Positions 20,773-28,311 of a stretch of DNA of 64,000 nucleotides are shown in pieces. The notes under the pieces are model-generated. The model made no database searches, had not been told where the DNA came from, and was given only the letters and a program-made list of their open reading frames with translations. The stretch is from positions 31,728 to 95,727 of the forward strand of contig CAJCHO010000039.1 of assembly GCA_903970145.1 (NCBI GenBank). The letters run 5' to 3'. This DNA is from Mycobacteriaceae bacterium (GTDB lineage Bacteria; Pseudomonadota; Gammaproteobacteria; Burkholderiales; Burkholderiaceae_D). A program made the position numbers and the translations under genes. Position 1 is the stretch's first letter, and each line of letters opens with the position of its first letter.

Positions 20773-20835
20773 ATCCAGACTCCTTATACAAGCGGCCGCA
20801 ACTGGATGGGTCGCGCCGTGACGGAAAAGCCGAGG

Positions 20836-20841
20836 ATTATA
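20836..20841 (-). promoter_or_regulatory. Possible -10 box of the rpsO promoter
   Basis: A perfect TATAAT (complement of 20836-20841) lies about 65 bases upstream of the rpsO ATG, in the gap after rlmB. The -35 region 17 bases upstream is a poor match, so this is a candidate only. Confidence 0.4.
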
Positions 20842-20870
20842 ACCGAATTCAAGCCCTAACGCCAGCGGAT

Positions 20871-21635
20871 TCAGGGCTTGGCCGGGGTTCCGGGGGCCGG
20901 GGCTGTGCGCTGGCGCAGCGCCTCATAGAGGCACACGGCGCTGGCCACGCTGACATTCAGGCTCTCGACCACGCCGTGCATCGGTATGCGCACCAGCTCG
21001 TCACACAATTCCCCGGTGAGACGGCGCATGCCGCTACCCTCGGCGCCAAGCACCAGCGCGAGCGGTCCGCGCAGATCGCACGCGTAGAGCTCGCCTGCCC
21101 CGTCGTCGCTGGTACCAACGATCCGCACACCATGCTCGCGCAGCTCACGCAGGGTACGCGCGAGATTGGTTACCGTGATGTAGGGCATATGCTCGGCTGC
21201 GCCACTGGCGACCTTGGCGACGGTTGCGTTCACGCTGGCCGCGCGATCCTTTGGAACAATCACGGCATGCACGCCAGCGCCGTCGGCAACGCGCAGGCAC
21301 GCCCCGAGATTGTGGGGATCGGTAATGCCGTCGAGCACCAGAAAGAACGGGTCCCCGGTAATGACGTCAAGCACCTCGTCGAGCGTACGCGCTATGCCCA
21401 GCTCCTCGGCACGCGCGACGACTCCCTGGTGGTGGGCACCTGGCGCCAGACCGTCCAGGCGCTCTGGCTTGACTGCCATGACGCGCACCCCGAGCGATTG
21501 CGCGAGTTCCAGAAAGCTCTGCATGCGCTGGTCGCGTCGGCGCTCGTCCACATAGACCTCGGAGACGCTCGCCGGCTCGCGGCGCAAGCGCGCCGCGACT
21601 GCATGAAATCCGTAGAGAACGCGCGCGCCGGCCAT
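20871..21635 (-). CDS. rlmB: 23S rRNA (guanosine-2'-O-)-methyltransferase RlmB
   Basis: SPOUT (TrmH-type) methyltransferase that methylates the ribose of G2251 in 23S rRNA using S-adenosylmethionine. The 254-residue protein has a short substrate-binding N-terminal domain ([15 protein letters not shown]) and the three SPOUT motifs: [23 protein letters not shown] (about 115-137), [15 protein letters not shown] (about 195-209) and [22 protein letters not shown] (about 220-241), which form the trefoil knot. The start is immediately next to the rnr stop, so the two are co-transcribed. Confidence 0.95.
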   Translation of the reverse strand: MAGARVLYGFHAVAARLRREPASVSEVYVDERRRDQRMQSFLELAQSLGVRVMAVKPERLDGLAPGAHHQGVVARAEELGIARTLDEVLDVITGDPFFLVLDGITDPHNLGACLRVADGAGVHAVIVPKDRAASVNATVAKVASGAAEHMPYITVTNLARTLRELREHGVRIVGTSDDGAGELYACDLRGPLALVLGAEGSGMRRLTGELCDELVRIPMHGVVESLNVSVASAVCLYEALRQRTAPAPGTPAKP

Positions 21636-24146
21636 TTAGCGCTTGCGGCGTTGCGCCTTGCCGGCCGTCTTGCCCGCTGCGGCACGACCCTTGCCGGCCG
21701 ATTTCACGTGCTCGGCGCTTTCGCTCGCCTTGGCGCCTGGACGCGGCTTGGCGGCACGTTTGGCCGGACTCTTGGTGGCGGGTTTGCGTCCCTCGGTAAT
21801 TTCGTCAGGCAGCACGCCGCGCATGAGCTCCTGGTAGGTAGCGCCCTTGACGAGCCGGAACTCGATTTTGCGCGCCTCGAGATCGACTCGCGAGACCTGT
21901 ACCGTCAATCCTTCGGTCAGGCGATAGCGCTGCCCCGTGCGTTCGCCACGCAGCTCGTGCATCGCCTCGTTGAACTGAAAGTAGTCAGTGCCAAGTTCAG
22001 AGACATGAACCAGTCCCTCGACAAACAGATCGTCAAGCGTGACGAACAGGCCGAAGGGCGCGACCCCCGAGATGGTGCCGCGAAACTGTTCACCTACGCG
22101 CTCGCGCATGAAGTAGCACTTAAGCCACGCCTCGACGTCGCGGCTGGCTTCGTCGGCGCGGCGCTCGTTGGCTGAGCATTGCACCCCGAACTGCTCCCAG
22201 ACCTGATGCACACGCTGCAGCTCCTCCTTGGTCGGACTGCGTCGTGATCGCGCACTCTCAAGCGGCTGGATCTCGCCGTGCGGCATGCTCGGCACGTATT
22301 TCTTGCCCGCCAGCAAGGCCTTGATGACCCGATGGGTCAACAGGTCGGGATAACGCCGGATGGGTGAAGTGAAATGCGCGTAGCCCGCATAGGCAAGCCC
22401 GAAGTGGCCACCATTGTCCGGGCTGTAGATCGCCTGCTGCATCGAGCGCAGCAACATGGTCTGCAGGAGCGCGATGTCGGGCCGACCCTGGATGCGTACC
22501 GTCAGGTCCGCATAGTCGCGCGCCTGGGGATCGTCGCCGCCCGCGAGCGTCAGCCCGAGGGTGCGCAAGAAGGTGCGCAGGCTGGCCAGTTTCTCGGGGG
22601 TCGGTCCGTCGTGCACGCGATAGAGCCCCGGATGTTTGGCGCGCGTCATGAAGTCGGCCGCGCACACATTGGCGGCAAGCATGCATTCTTCGATCAACTT
22701 GTGCGCATCGTTGCGAACCCGGGGCAGGATCTGCTCGATCTTGCCAAGCGGGTTGCAGACGATATAGGTCTCGGTGGTATCAAAGTCGATGGCACCGCGC
22801 GCCTGGCGCGCCTCAAGCAGCGCATGAAACAGCGCCTGCAGATTCTGCAAATGCGGCAAGAGCTCGGGACGCGCTTGAGCGGTCGGCCCCTCCGGAGCGG
22901 CCAGCATGCTCCAGACCTCGTTATAGGTCAGACGAGCCGCCGAGTGCATGACGGCATTGAAGAATTGGTATGCGCCAATCTCGCCATCGGCGTTGATCAC
23001 CATGTCGCACGCGAGCACGAGGCGATCCACGCGTGGATTGAGCGAACACAGGCCGTTGGATAGTTTTTCGGGCAGCATCGGTATGACGCGTCGCGGGAAG
23101 TACACCGAGGTGCTGCGCTCGAATGCCGAGACGTCGAGCGCACTGCCCGGCTGCACGTAGTGACTCACGTCCGCAATCGCAACGATCAGGCGCCAGCCGG
23201 TGCGCTTACCGGCCAGCGGCTCGCAATACACCGCATCATCGAAGTCGCGCGCGTCCTCGCCGTCGATGGTAACGAGCGGTATGTCGCGCAGATCGATCCG
23301 ACCATCCAGATCCTTCTTCTGCACAGCATCCGGCAATTGCTCGGCCTGTGCGAGGACCTCTCTCGAAAACACGTGCGGAACGTCGAACTTGCGCACGGCA
23401 ATCTCGATTTCCATGCCCGGGTCGTCAATCTCGCCGAGCACTTCAGCAATGCGTCCGATCGGTTGCGTGTAGCGTGAGGGCTGCTCGATGATTTCAACGG
23501 CTACGACCTGCCCCGGCTGCGCCTTGTGGTTCTCGCTGGGTGGAATCAGGATGTCGTGCTTGATGCGCTGGTCTTCGGGAACAACCACAAACACGCCGCG
23601 CTCGTTGAGCAATCTGCCGACGAGCTTGTTGGTACGCCTCTCGGTGACTTCGACGATGACGCCCTCGGGCTTGCCACGGTAGTCGCCGCCGGTGAGCTTG
23701 ATCAGTACGCGGTCGCCATGCAGTACCTTGAGCATCTCGCGCGGCGCGAGCCAGATATCCGGTCGCTGCCCATCGTCGCGAATGAGAAATCCGAATCCGT
23801 CGCGATGACCGACCACGCGGCCGGCCACGAAATCAAGCTTGGTCGCAAGCAGGAGAACACCCTTGCGATTAGGCATGAGCTGGCCATCACGCTCCATCGC
23901 CGACAGGCGCCGCTCAAAGCCTTCCATCTCGGCACCGCTTACACCAAGCTGGGTCGCAAGCTCTTCGGGACGCAACGGCCGGTCGGCGCCGCGCAGCACG
24001 CCAAGGATCTGCTCCCGACTGGGAACCGGATAGGTAAATTTGCTGGCGATCCCGTCGGGATCAAACTCATCAGTTGAGGCGCGACGCGCGTTCTTCCTGG
24101 CGCCGCTACGCGGTGATTGTTCTGAACTACTTTTCGGTGGTGTCAC
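21636..24146 (-). CDS. rnr: Ribonuclease R
   Basis: Processive hydrolytic 3'-5' exoribonuclease able to unwind structured RNA. The 836-residue protein has a winged-helix N-terminal region (REQILGVLRGADRPLRPEELATQLGVS), two cold-shock domains, the RNB catalytic domain with the aspartate cluster in TIDGEDARDFDDAVY (about residues 295-310), the typical HFTSPIRRYPDLLTHR, an S1 domain (FRGTISGVAPFGLFVTLDDLFVEGLVHVSELG) and a lysine/alanine-rich basic tail. It begins with GTG at 24146 and is followed without gap by rlmB. Upstream lies the accessory island. Confidence 0.96.
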   Translation of the reverse strand: MTPPKSSSEQSPRSGARKNARRASTDEFDPDGIASKFTYPVPSREQILGVLRGADRPLRPEELATQLGVSGAEMEGFERRLSAMERDGQLMPNRKGVLLLATKLDFVAGRVVGHRDGFGFLIRDDGQRPDIWLAPREMLKVLHGDRVLIKLTGGDYRGKPEGVIVEVTERRTNKLVGRLLNERGVFVVVPEDQRIKHDILIPPSENHKAQPGQVVAVEIIEQPSRYTQPIGRIAEVLGEIDDPGMEIEIAVRKFDVPHVFSREVLAQAEQLPDAVQKKDLDGRIDLRDIPLVTIDGEDARDFDDAVYCEPLAGKRTGWRLIVAIADVSHYVQPGSALDVSAFERSTSVYFPRRVIPMLPEKLSNGLCSLNPRVDRLVLACDMVINADGEIGAYQFFNAVMHSAARLTYNEVWSMLAAPEGPTAQARPELLPHLQNLQALFHALLEARQARGAIDFDTTETYIVCNPLGKIEQILPRVRNDAHKLIEECMLAANVCAADFMTRAKHPGLYRVHDGPTPEKLASLRTFLRTLGLTLAGGDDPQARDYADLTVRIQGRPDIALLQTMLLRSMQQAIYSPDNGGHFGLAYAGYAHFTSPIRRYPDLLTHRVIKALLAGKKYVPSMPHGEIQPLESARSRRSPTKEELQRVHQVWEQFGVQCSANERRADEASRDVEAWLKCYFMRERVGEQFRGTISGVAPFGLFVTLDDLFVEGLVHVSELGTDYFQFNEAMHELRGERTGQRYRLTEGLTVQVSRVDLEARKIEFRLVKGATYQELMRGVLPDEITEGRKPATKSPAKRAAKPRPGAKASESAEHVKSAGKGRAAAGKTAGKAQRRKR

Positions 24147-24285
24147 AGTTTGAATGTTACAAAGGTTGACGCTGGCATGCGGACGTGGTGCCGCAGTATG
24201 ACGTGATATTAAGGCGCCTATAGCTCGGATAGCTAAAGGGGGCAGGAAAATGAAGTATCGTCTCGATATGGATATAGAGATTCTG

Positions 24286-24678
24286 TCACGCGGAAATTAA
24301 GCTCTTTAGATAGTTAGGGGTCTGTTTAGAAGCCAGCAATCCATCCGTCATCCTCTTCAACAGTTTTTGAGACACGTCCTGTTGAGGAAATGCCACTTGA
24401 TCGCTAACCAATCTCTTCAAGTGGTCCGATTGATCTAGCCGAGCGTGTCGGTACGCGATATAGCTAGGTTGCGAAACGAAAGGGTGTTCGCCTGGAGAAA
24501 CCAAGCACGTTTCATCGTGGGGAGCCAGTCGAACAGTGCAAAGGCAAACCGATATGCAGGTGTTCGGAGCGTATCCCTCAAAATTCGAGGGATTGGTCAA
24601 GAGCACGAAAAGATGCTTCCCCTGTTCTCCAGAAGGTATGAGCAGGCTTGACCCGGCCACGCAAGCCCATCCAGACAC
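24286..24678 (-). CDS. Putative toxin partner of a Panacea-domain antitoxin
   Basis: Product of 130 residues with GTG start at 24678, seven bases after a GGGGG Shine-Dalgarno and three bases after the upstream Panacea gene's stop. The first part looks like a small beta-barrel (KHLFVLLTNP, ISVCLCTVRLAPHDETCLVSPGEHPFVSQPSYIAYRHARL), reminiscent of families written ...GDHPFI..DS..Y.DAR that accompany DUF4065 genes. The tail is helical (QKLLKRMTDGLLASKQTPNYLKSLI). Codon use looks less GC-biased than in the surrounding housekeeping genes. The toxin role is inferred from position; a PemK/MazF-like fold is a guess from the strand pattern, and no catalytic residue is assigned. Confidence 0.55.
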   Translation of the reverse strand: MSGWACVAGSSLLIPSGEQGKHLFVLLTNPSNFEGYAPNTCISVCLCTVRLAPHDETCLVSPGEHPFVSQPSYIAYRHARLDQSDHLKRLVSDQVAFPQQDVSQKLLKRMTDGLLASKQTPNYLKSLISA

Positions 24679-24681
24679 AAG

Positions 24682-25248
24682 CTAGCCCCCAGAAAGAACC
24701 AGCTCAAGCTTTCTCTGACTGCAGAGACGCTTTTCTATCTCTTTCGCTACTTCTGGGGTGTACCCGACACATCGGAGTAGGCGCGCGTATGGAATGGGAG
24801 TAGATGAGTTGTCAGGGTCTTCCCACTCGTTACATATGTCGTGGGTTAAGTCACGAAGTTGAAACCCTGTCATGTGCCCGTAATTTGCCCACATTAGCTC
24901 TAGGATCTCTAGGTCGGCGTCACTCAAAAGCGGCAAATCCCTCCGAGCATCATGGACCTCACGCGATAGCGCCAAATCGTGATTTTCTCTGTCAGCAACC
25001 CAAGAGTCCCATCCGTCAGGAGAAGACTCTCTCAAGCCGTTCATGTGATTCAAGGTGTGCGACAACACCGGCCCATGTTCCATCGACACGAGCCTGTCGC
25101 CAATCATCGGCTCCCCATATTTTCGAAGGGACTCGCGTTCTGCCAGATACATCAACTTCATCAACTTCAATAGGCTCAAACGGCCGTTGACCCCGCGATG
25201 TAGAAAATAGGCAGCGGCCTGCGCGGATTTTTTTTCGTTGAACAGCAT
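24682..25248 (-). CDS. Panacea-domain (DUF4065, SocA/GepA-like) protein, putative antitoxin
   Basis: The 188-residue product matches the Panacea/DUF4065 pattern: an N-terminal helical block AQAAAYFLHRGVNGRLSLLKLMKLMYLAERESLRKYGEPMIGD, then the hallmark ...SMEHGPVLSHTL. Later segments are LPLLSDADLEILELMWANYGHMTGFQLRDLTH. Panacea proteins are established antitoxins that neutralise diverse, directly adjacent toxins, often by direct binding. Here it lies first, with the 130-residue putative toxin gene three bases downstream on the same strand, so they should be co-transcribed. The family call is solid; activity as an antitoxin is inferred. Confidence 0.8.
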   Translation of the reverse strand: MLFNEKKSAQAAAYFLHRGVNGRLSLLKLMKLMYLAERESLRKYGEPMIGDRLVSMEHGPVLSHTLNHMNGLRESSPDGWDSWVADRENHDLALSREVHDARRDLPLLSDADLEILELMWANYGHMTGFQLRDLTHDICNEWEDPDNSSTPIPYARLLRCVGYTPEVAKEIEKRLCSQRKLELVLSGG

Positions 25249-25335
25249 TCGGCCAGTTTAACAGGTACATGACGGTCTTGACAATCCCCATGATTTGTGG
25301 TCATGGAGAGCACTTCCCTCAAGGAAACAAGATAC

Positions 25336-26163
25336 TCAATCAGCCAGCGCCGCAATCTCCTCCAGCGTCCAAACGTGGTCATTAATTCCTGCTTCCATGG
25401 CTGGCGTCACACGCAGCGTCTTGTGGATGCGCCCGAAATTGTAGAACATGAAGTGCAGCGCGATTGCATGTTCGTGATTCTCAATTTTCTTGCTGAATCC
25501 GTTCGTCAAACGCGTAAAGCGACGATTCGTCATGCGCATCGTCAGATTCTGGCGCTCAACGTAGCTGGTCGAAATGTGCTCAGGATCGGGGTTTCCTGAA
25601 ACCGTACCTATTATCGTCCCCCGTACTTCTTGCGGCGAATAACGGCGTTCCTGGATACCCCCGGCAGGCGCGCCATAGAGCTTCTGCAGCATCGCGTAGT
25701 CGATATGCCCTGAGAAGGCATCATCCACGGCGTGCAGGTAGGACTTGAAGCCGTCTGTGGTCAACTGCACGCGATTCTTTAGACGCGAGGCTAGATCGGT
25801 CATGAACTCGTAGGCTGACTCCGAAGTACGGTCACCGACAAACCATCCGGCAATCAGCTTTGTGTCGGCGCAGATCGCGGTCCACGTCCATACGTCACCA
25901 CGCCCTTTGGCGAAATCTGCCTCTGGCGTGCTCTTTTGCTTCGAATAGCAAAAAGCCCAGATCTCGTCGCATTGAAGACGTTTGCAAGGAAGATTCGTCA
26001 GCACCTGGGCCTGATACATCGCGCACGCATAGCCCACGTCCACGAGGAGCTTGGTGACCGTGTTGATGGACACATCGCAGAGCCGTGAAGTCGAGCGCAA
26101 GCTATTCCCCTCGACTAGGCAGTGGAGAATCTTTGCGCGGTCTTTCAGGGTTAGGCGGTTCAT
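25336..26163 (-). CDS. IS1-family DDE transposase
   Basis: Single-frame IS1-type transposase of 275 residues. The N-terminal helix-turn-helix is MNRLTLKDRAKILHCLVEGNSLRSTSRLCDVSINTVTKLL. The three catalytic acids are recognisable: Asp in LQCDEIWAF, Asp in QLTTDGFKSY and Glu in STSYVERQNLTMR. The protein ends in NHVWTLEEI-like sequence typical of this group (here NDHVWTLEEIAAL). I start it at ATG 26163, which has AGGAAA just upstream. I could not find matching terminal inverted repeats or a target duplication around it, so the element's limits are unknown. Appears intact. Confidence 0.88.
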   Translation of the reverse strand: MNRLTLKDRAKILHCLVEGNSLRSTSRLCDVSINTVTKLLVDVGYACAMYQAQVLTNLPCKRLQCDEIWAFCYSKQKSTPEADFAKGRGDVWTWTAICADTKLIAGWFVGDRTSESAYEFMTDLASRLKNRVQLTTDGFKSYLHAVDDAFSGHIDYAMLQKLYGAPAGGIQERRYSPQEVRGTIIGTVSGNPDPEHISTSYVERQNLTMRMTNRRFTRLTNGFSKKIENHEHAIALHFMFYNFGRIHKTLRVTPAMEAGINDHVWTLEEIAALAD

Positions 26164-26234
26164 TGATTTCCTCAAGCATTCGTTTCATATTGAATTATAT
26201 GCTTGAGCAAATGAAAGTCAAGGCTTTTCATGAG

Positions 26235-26285
26235 TTAAAGGAAGTCCAGTGCGACGAAATCTGGTCCTTTACTTTATTCCAGTGA
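26235..26285 (+). pseudogene. Remnant of a second IS1-type transposase
   Basis: A plus-strand reading gives ELKEVQCDEIWSFTLFQ followed by a stop. QCDEIWSF (26247-26270) is the first catalytic-aspartate motif of IS1-type transposases. The DNA also resembles the matching part of the intact copy (25948-25976, opposite strand), with mostly third-position differences. No sequence like the rest of the gene is found on either side, so this is a short leftover in the opposite orientation to the intact transposase. Confidence 0.65.
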
Positions 26286-26307
26286 AATCATATGATTATC
26301 AATGCAA

Positions 26308-26382
26308 TGGGGTGACGGGCCGGGGACGATCCGGCGCTCCCCGACTCCTAATCGGGTGCTCTACCGTTAAGCTACCGCCACC
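26308..26382 (-). tRNA. Atypical tRNA: tRNA-His-like acceptor (G-1:C73) with anticodon AGG
   Basis: The minus strand folds into a full cloverleaf. The acceptor is GTGGCGG/CCGTCAC (one G-T pair) with an extra 5' G (26382) opposite C73, then an encoded CCA. The D arm is GCTT-AACGGTA-GAGC. The anticodon stem CCCGA/TCGGG holds loop TTAGGAG, so the anticodon is AGG (26349-26347), complementary to the proline codon CCU. The variable region is GAGC and the T stem GCCGG/CCGGC. The G-1:C73 pair is the identity mark of bacterial tRNA-His, and the first bases resemble tRNA-His. The T loop ATCGTCC lacks the usual T54 and A58. Either a recoded tRNA or a decaying tRNA-His relative; no clear promoter was seen. 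Confidence 0.65.
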
Positions 26383-26404
26383 ATTGCTTGCGTCTGCACC
26401 ACAG

Positions 26405-26458
26405 CGCCCCAGTTGAGCCTCCCGCCAAGGATCAAGCTCTTCTGGGGCGTAGTTTTTT
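26405..26458 (+). terminator. Terminator-like hairpin on the plus strand with no gene upstream
   Basis: CGCCCCAG (26405-26412) pairs perfectly with CTGGGGCG (26442-26449). Inside it, after a TT/TT internal loop, GAGC (26415-26418) pairs with GCTC (26436-26439) around a 17-base loop. TAG and six Ts (26453-26458) follow, as in an intrinsic terminator reading rightwards. No plus-strand coding gene precedes it, only the antisense side of the tRNA-like gene and the transposase remnant. It may end a small RNA. Confidence 0.5.
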
Positions 26459-26511
26459 CACGGCCTCGCAATCCGGTGGTGCACGGGGGTATGCGTTAGG
26501 CCCGGTCTATA

Positions 26512-27039
26512 TCATGGCAATAACCCCGTATTTTCTTTGCTAGGATCTCTGGTCAGCGCGTAGTTCGAGAAGCCTGTCTTTGACAGAATTCCCTCCGAAA
26601 CCATCTTGCTGAGCTGACTGCCCACAGTGTTCAGATTGACCTTTGGATCAATCGATTGACACCATCCCAACACGTCTGACTTCGGGAGTTCATCTGAGAG
26701 CATTCGAAATGCGTCGAGGATCATTTCCCGGATGGTCTTTCCGGGCATAGAGCTGGTGGTGCTCCAGTCAATTCCTGGGGTTACATCGAGTGGGGCCGTA
26801 GGAGCAAGCACCGAGAGGGCGCCTTGCCCACGGTTCTGGCCTCCTAGACCGGAGGCAAGAGCTGCCAGAGGACTCGAAAGTGCTGGCTGGAAACCACTGA
26901 GCACTTCCAGCGTGATCGATAGCTTCCTTTCTTGCTGCTCTAGTTCCAGCACTGCCGTGCGCGCGGTCTGGAGGTTAGAGCGAACCTCGTGCAAGCGAGC
27001 CGCTACCTGATTGATGTCGATGAGATTTTGACTTTCCAT
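26512..27039 (-). CDS. Protein of unknown function: coiled coil plus possible winged helix
   Basis: I do not recognise the family. The 175-residue product starts with a charged helical region likely to form a coiled coil (ARLHEVRSNLQTARTAVLELEQQERKLSITLEVL, residues 14-46). A small-residue-rich linker (about 55-95) follows. The C-terminal part (SMPGKTIREMILDAFRMLSDELPKSDVLGW...VGSQLSKMVSEGILSKTGFSNYALT, about 100-165) has the helix-helix-wing layout of winged-helix DNA-binding domains. It lies in the accessory island upstream of the atypical tRNA on the same strand. DNA binding is inferred from this pattern only. Confidence 0.6.
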   Translation of the reverse strand: MESQNLIDINQVAARLHEVRSNLQTARTAVLELEQQERKLSITLEVLSGFQPALSSPLAALASGLGGQNRGQGALSVLAPTAPLDVTPGIDWSTTSSMPGKTIREMILDAFRMLSDELPKSDVLGWCQSIDPKVNLNTVGSQLSKMVSEGILSKTGFSNYALTRDPSKENTGLLP

Positions 27040-27117
27040 CGGAGCATCTTACAGGCAATCCGAGTAAAAGTAAAAGAAAGAAATACCTGTGGGTAAAGTT
27101 AAGCTGGCTTAAGTATT

Positions 27118-27360
27118 TCACCCCTTCTTATTGCCCCATCTTGCCTTGGCGGCATCGGAAGATATTTTCGAGCGCTTCTCAGGAGTGAGCGCGGCAGAGC
27201 GTTGCGCCCCGCCTTTGAGACCTCCCTTACGGCCTGCTTCAACCCGCACAGCCATCTTTCCGGCATCGGGGTCTTTATCCTGCACTTCACCAGTCGCTAT
27301 GCCGACTATGAGGTGCGCAAGTTGATTGGGATCACGCGGACGTTTTGGTTTCGTAGCCAT
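27118..27360 (-). CDS. Small basic KGG-motif protein
   Basis: The 80-residue, lysine/arginine/glycine-rich protein has a short N-terminal region with possible fold (DPNQLAHLIVGIATGEV) and a C-terminal GRKGGLKGGAQRSAALTPEKRSKISSDAAKARW. This GRKGG...LTPEKR...AA.ARW pattern occurs in small bacterial proteins often labelled histone-H1-like or stress-induced; their function is not settled. It lies alone between the coiled-coil gene and tRNA-Leu(CAG). A basic, possibly nucleic-acid-binding protein, by composition. Confidence 0.65.
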   Translation of the reverse strand: MATKPKRPRDPNQLAHLIVGIATGEVQDKDPDAGKMAVRVEAGRKGGLKGGAQRSAALTPEKRSKISSDAAKARWGNKKG

Positions 27361-27438
27361 GCACCAAGTATAGCGGGCACGAAATTATTTTCTCCCGCGT
27401 AACAATCAACTTGAGACACTACCTACTTTTCTTATCGG

Positions 27439-27466
27439 TTGACAAATTCAATGATCTCTATAGAAT
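27439..27466 (+). promoter_or_regulatory. Promoter of tRNA-Leu(CAG)
   Basis: TTGACA (27439-27444), 16 bases, TAGAAT (27461-27466). The -35 is a perfect consensus and the -10 differs at one position. The tRNA starts 22 bases after the -10 box, so transcription would begin about 15 bases before it. Confidence 0.75.
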
Positions 27467-27488
27467 TCTGCGTTCGCTTTTGACCATC

Positions 27489-27575
27489 GCCCAGATGGCG
27501 GAATTGGTAGACGCACTAGGTTCAGGTCCTAGCGGTGGCAACACTGTGGAGGTTCGAGTCCTCTTCTGGGCACCA
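27489..27575 (+). tRNA. tRNA-Leu (anticodon CAG)
   Basis: An 87-base class II tRNA with acceptor GCCCAGA/TCTGGGC, discriminator A and encoded CCA. The anticodon stem CTAGG/CCTAG holds loop TTCAGGT, anticodon CAG (reads CUG). It has a long variable arm and T arm GAGGTTCGAGTCCTC. It has its own promoter and marks the right edge of the accessory island. Leu tRNA genes near rnr are frequent integration targets; no integrase remains. Confidence 0.97.
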
Positions 27576-27841
27576 GCACCATCCGGCCAAAGCCCATAAA
27601 AAATAGCACAGGCTTTCGGACTACCGGACGTGCAGGGTTGCTAAGCGTGTTCGCAGTTTTGATGTGCCGCCAATTTAGTGGCGGGCTCCGCCCCCCAGCC
27701 TCAGTTGAAAAGCCGCGCGGTGCGTCGCAGCATGCATTCTACCCGACGCTGGCCCGTGCCGGTACTTGCGTGGGGGATCGCCGCGACCTACTCGCGACGC
27801 CTGGCTTGTTCGCGCATACCCGCCCACGGCCCGAGTCGGCC

Positions 27842-28177
27842 CTAGGCCTTGGTGAGGCGCTCTGCGAGCTTGATGGGCGCCTTGGCCCGATAGCTCGCCT
27901 CGAGCAGCCTGCGGACGGCGGTCGACCGCGCCAGGGCCAGGTTCACGCGCAGACCGACAACCTTGGCACCCCAGTGCAGCGCTTCATAGATCTGTGGATC
28001 GGCCGCCAGCAGCGGTGCGCGCAGCGTTTCGTCGACGAACAAGTTGACCGTCGAGCCGTCCAGGGGTGCCGTGGCGAAAATCCTGCCGCCTACCCGAAAC
28101 GAGGTGAGATGGAAATGTGCCTGCTCCCGGACTTCGGGCAAACCCAGCGCGAAGGCACGCACGGCAGCAAATTTCAT
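27842..28177 (-). CDS. MmcQ/YjbR family protein
   Basis: The 111-residue protein matches the YjbR (MmcQ) family, small alpha/beta proteins with a double-winged-helix-like fold and no settled role. Characteristic parts are the opening VRAFALGLPEVREQAHFHLTSFRVGGRIFATA, the central VNLFVDETLRAPLLAADP, and the GAKVVGLRVNLALA strand. Length is normal. It stands alone on the minus strand; the 266 bases between tRNA-Leu and this gene hold nothing that I can identify. DNA binding has been suggested for the fold, not shown for this member. Confidence 0.8.
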   Translation of the reverse strand: MKFAAVRAFALGLPEVREQAHFHLTSFRVGGRIFATAPLDGSTVNLFVDETLRAPLLAADPQIYEALHWGAKVVGLRVNLALARSTAVRRLLEASYRAKAPIKLAERLTKA

Positions 28178-28266
28178 CGTCTTCCGAATCCCTCATCGTG
28201 AGTGCAACGCGACTCGCGGGTGATCGAAAAACGAGCTTAGCGCACCCGGATCAGGTACGCGAGAGG

Positions 28267-28296
28267 AAGAAAAAGACCGCCCCGATTGCAGGGCGG
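28267..28296 (-). terminator. Intrinsic terminator after the 28312-28677 gene
   Basis: Minus strand: stem CCGCCC/GGGCGG (28278-28296) with loop TGCAATCG, followed by TCTTTTTCTTCC. It lies about 15 bases after the stop of the small membrane protein gene. Confidence 0.75.
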
Positions 28297-28311
28297 AAAG
28301 ACAGGACTAAT

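Larger units (their letters stand above)
24286..27400. mobile_element. Small accessory island between rnr and tRNA-Leu(CAG)
   Basis: This interval combines a toxin-antitoxin-like pair, an IS1-type transposase, a fragment of a second transposase in the other orientation, an atypical tRNA and two unrecognised small genes, all between conserved rnr and a tRNA-Leu gene. By eye its base composition is lower in GC than the genes on either side. Limits are approximate: no integrase gene and no long direct repeat were seen. Confidence 0.5.

Noticed and set aside
26176..26208. CAAGCAT...ATGCTTG as IS terminal inverted repeats
   Set aside because: Both arms lie on the same side of the transposase, so they cannot be the two ends of the element.
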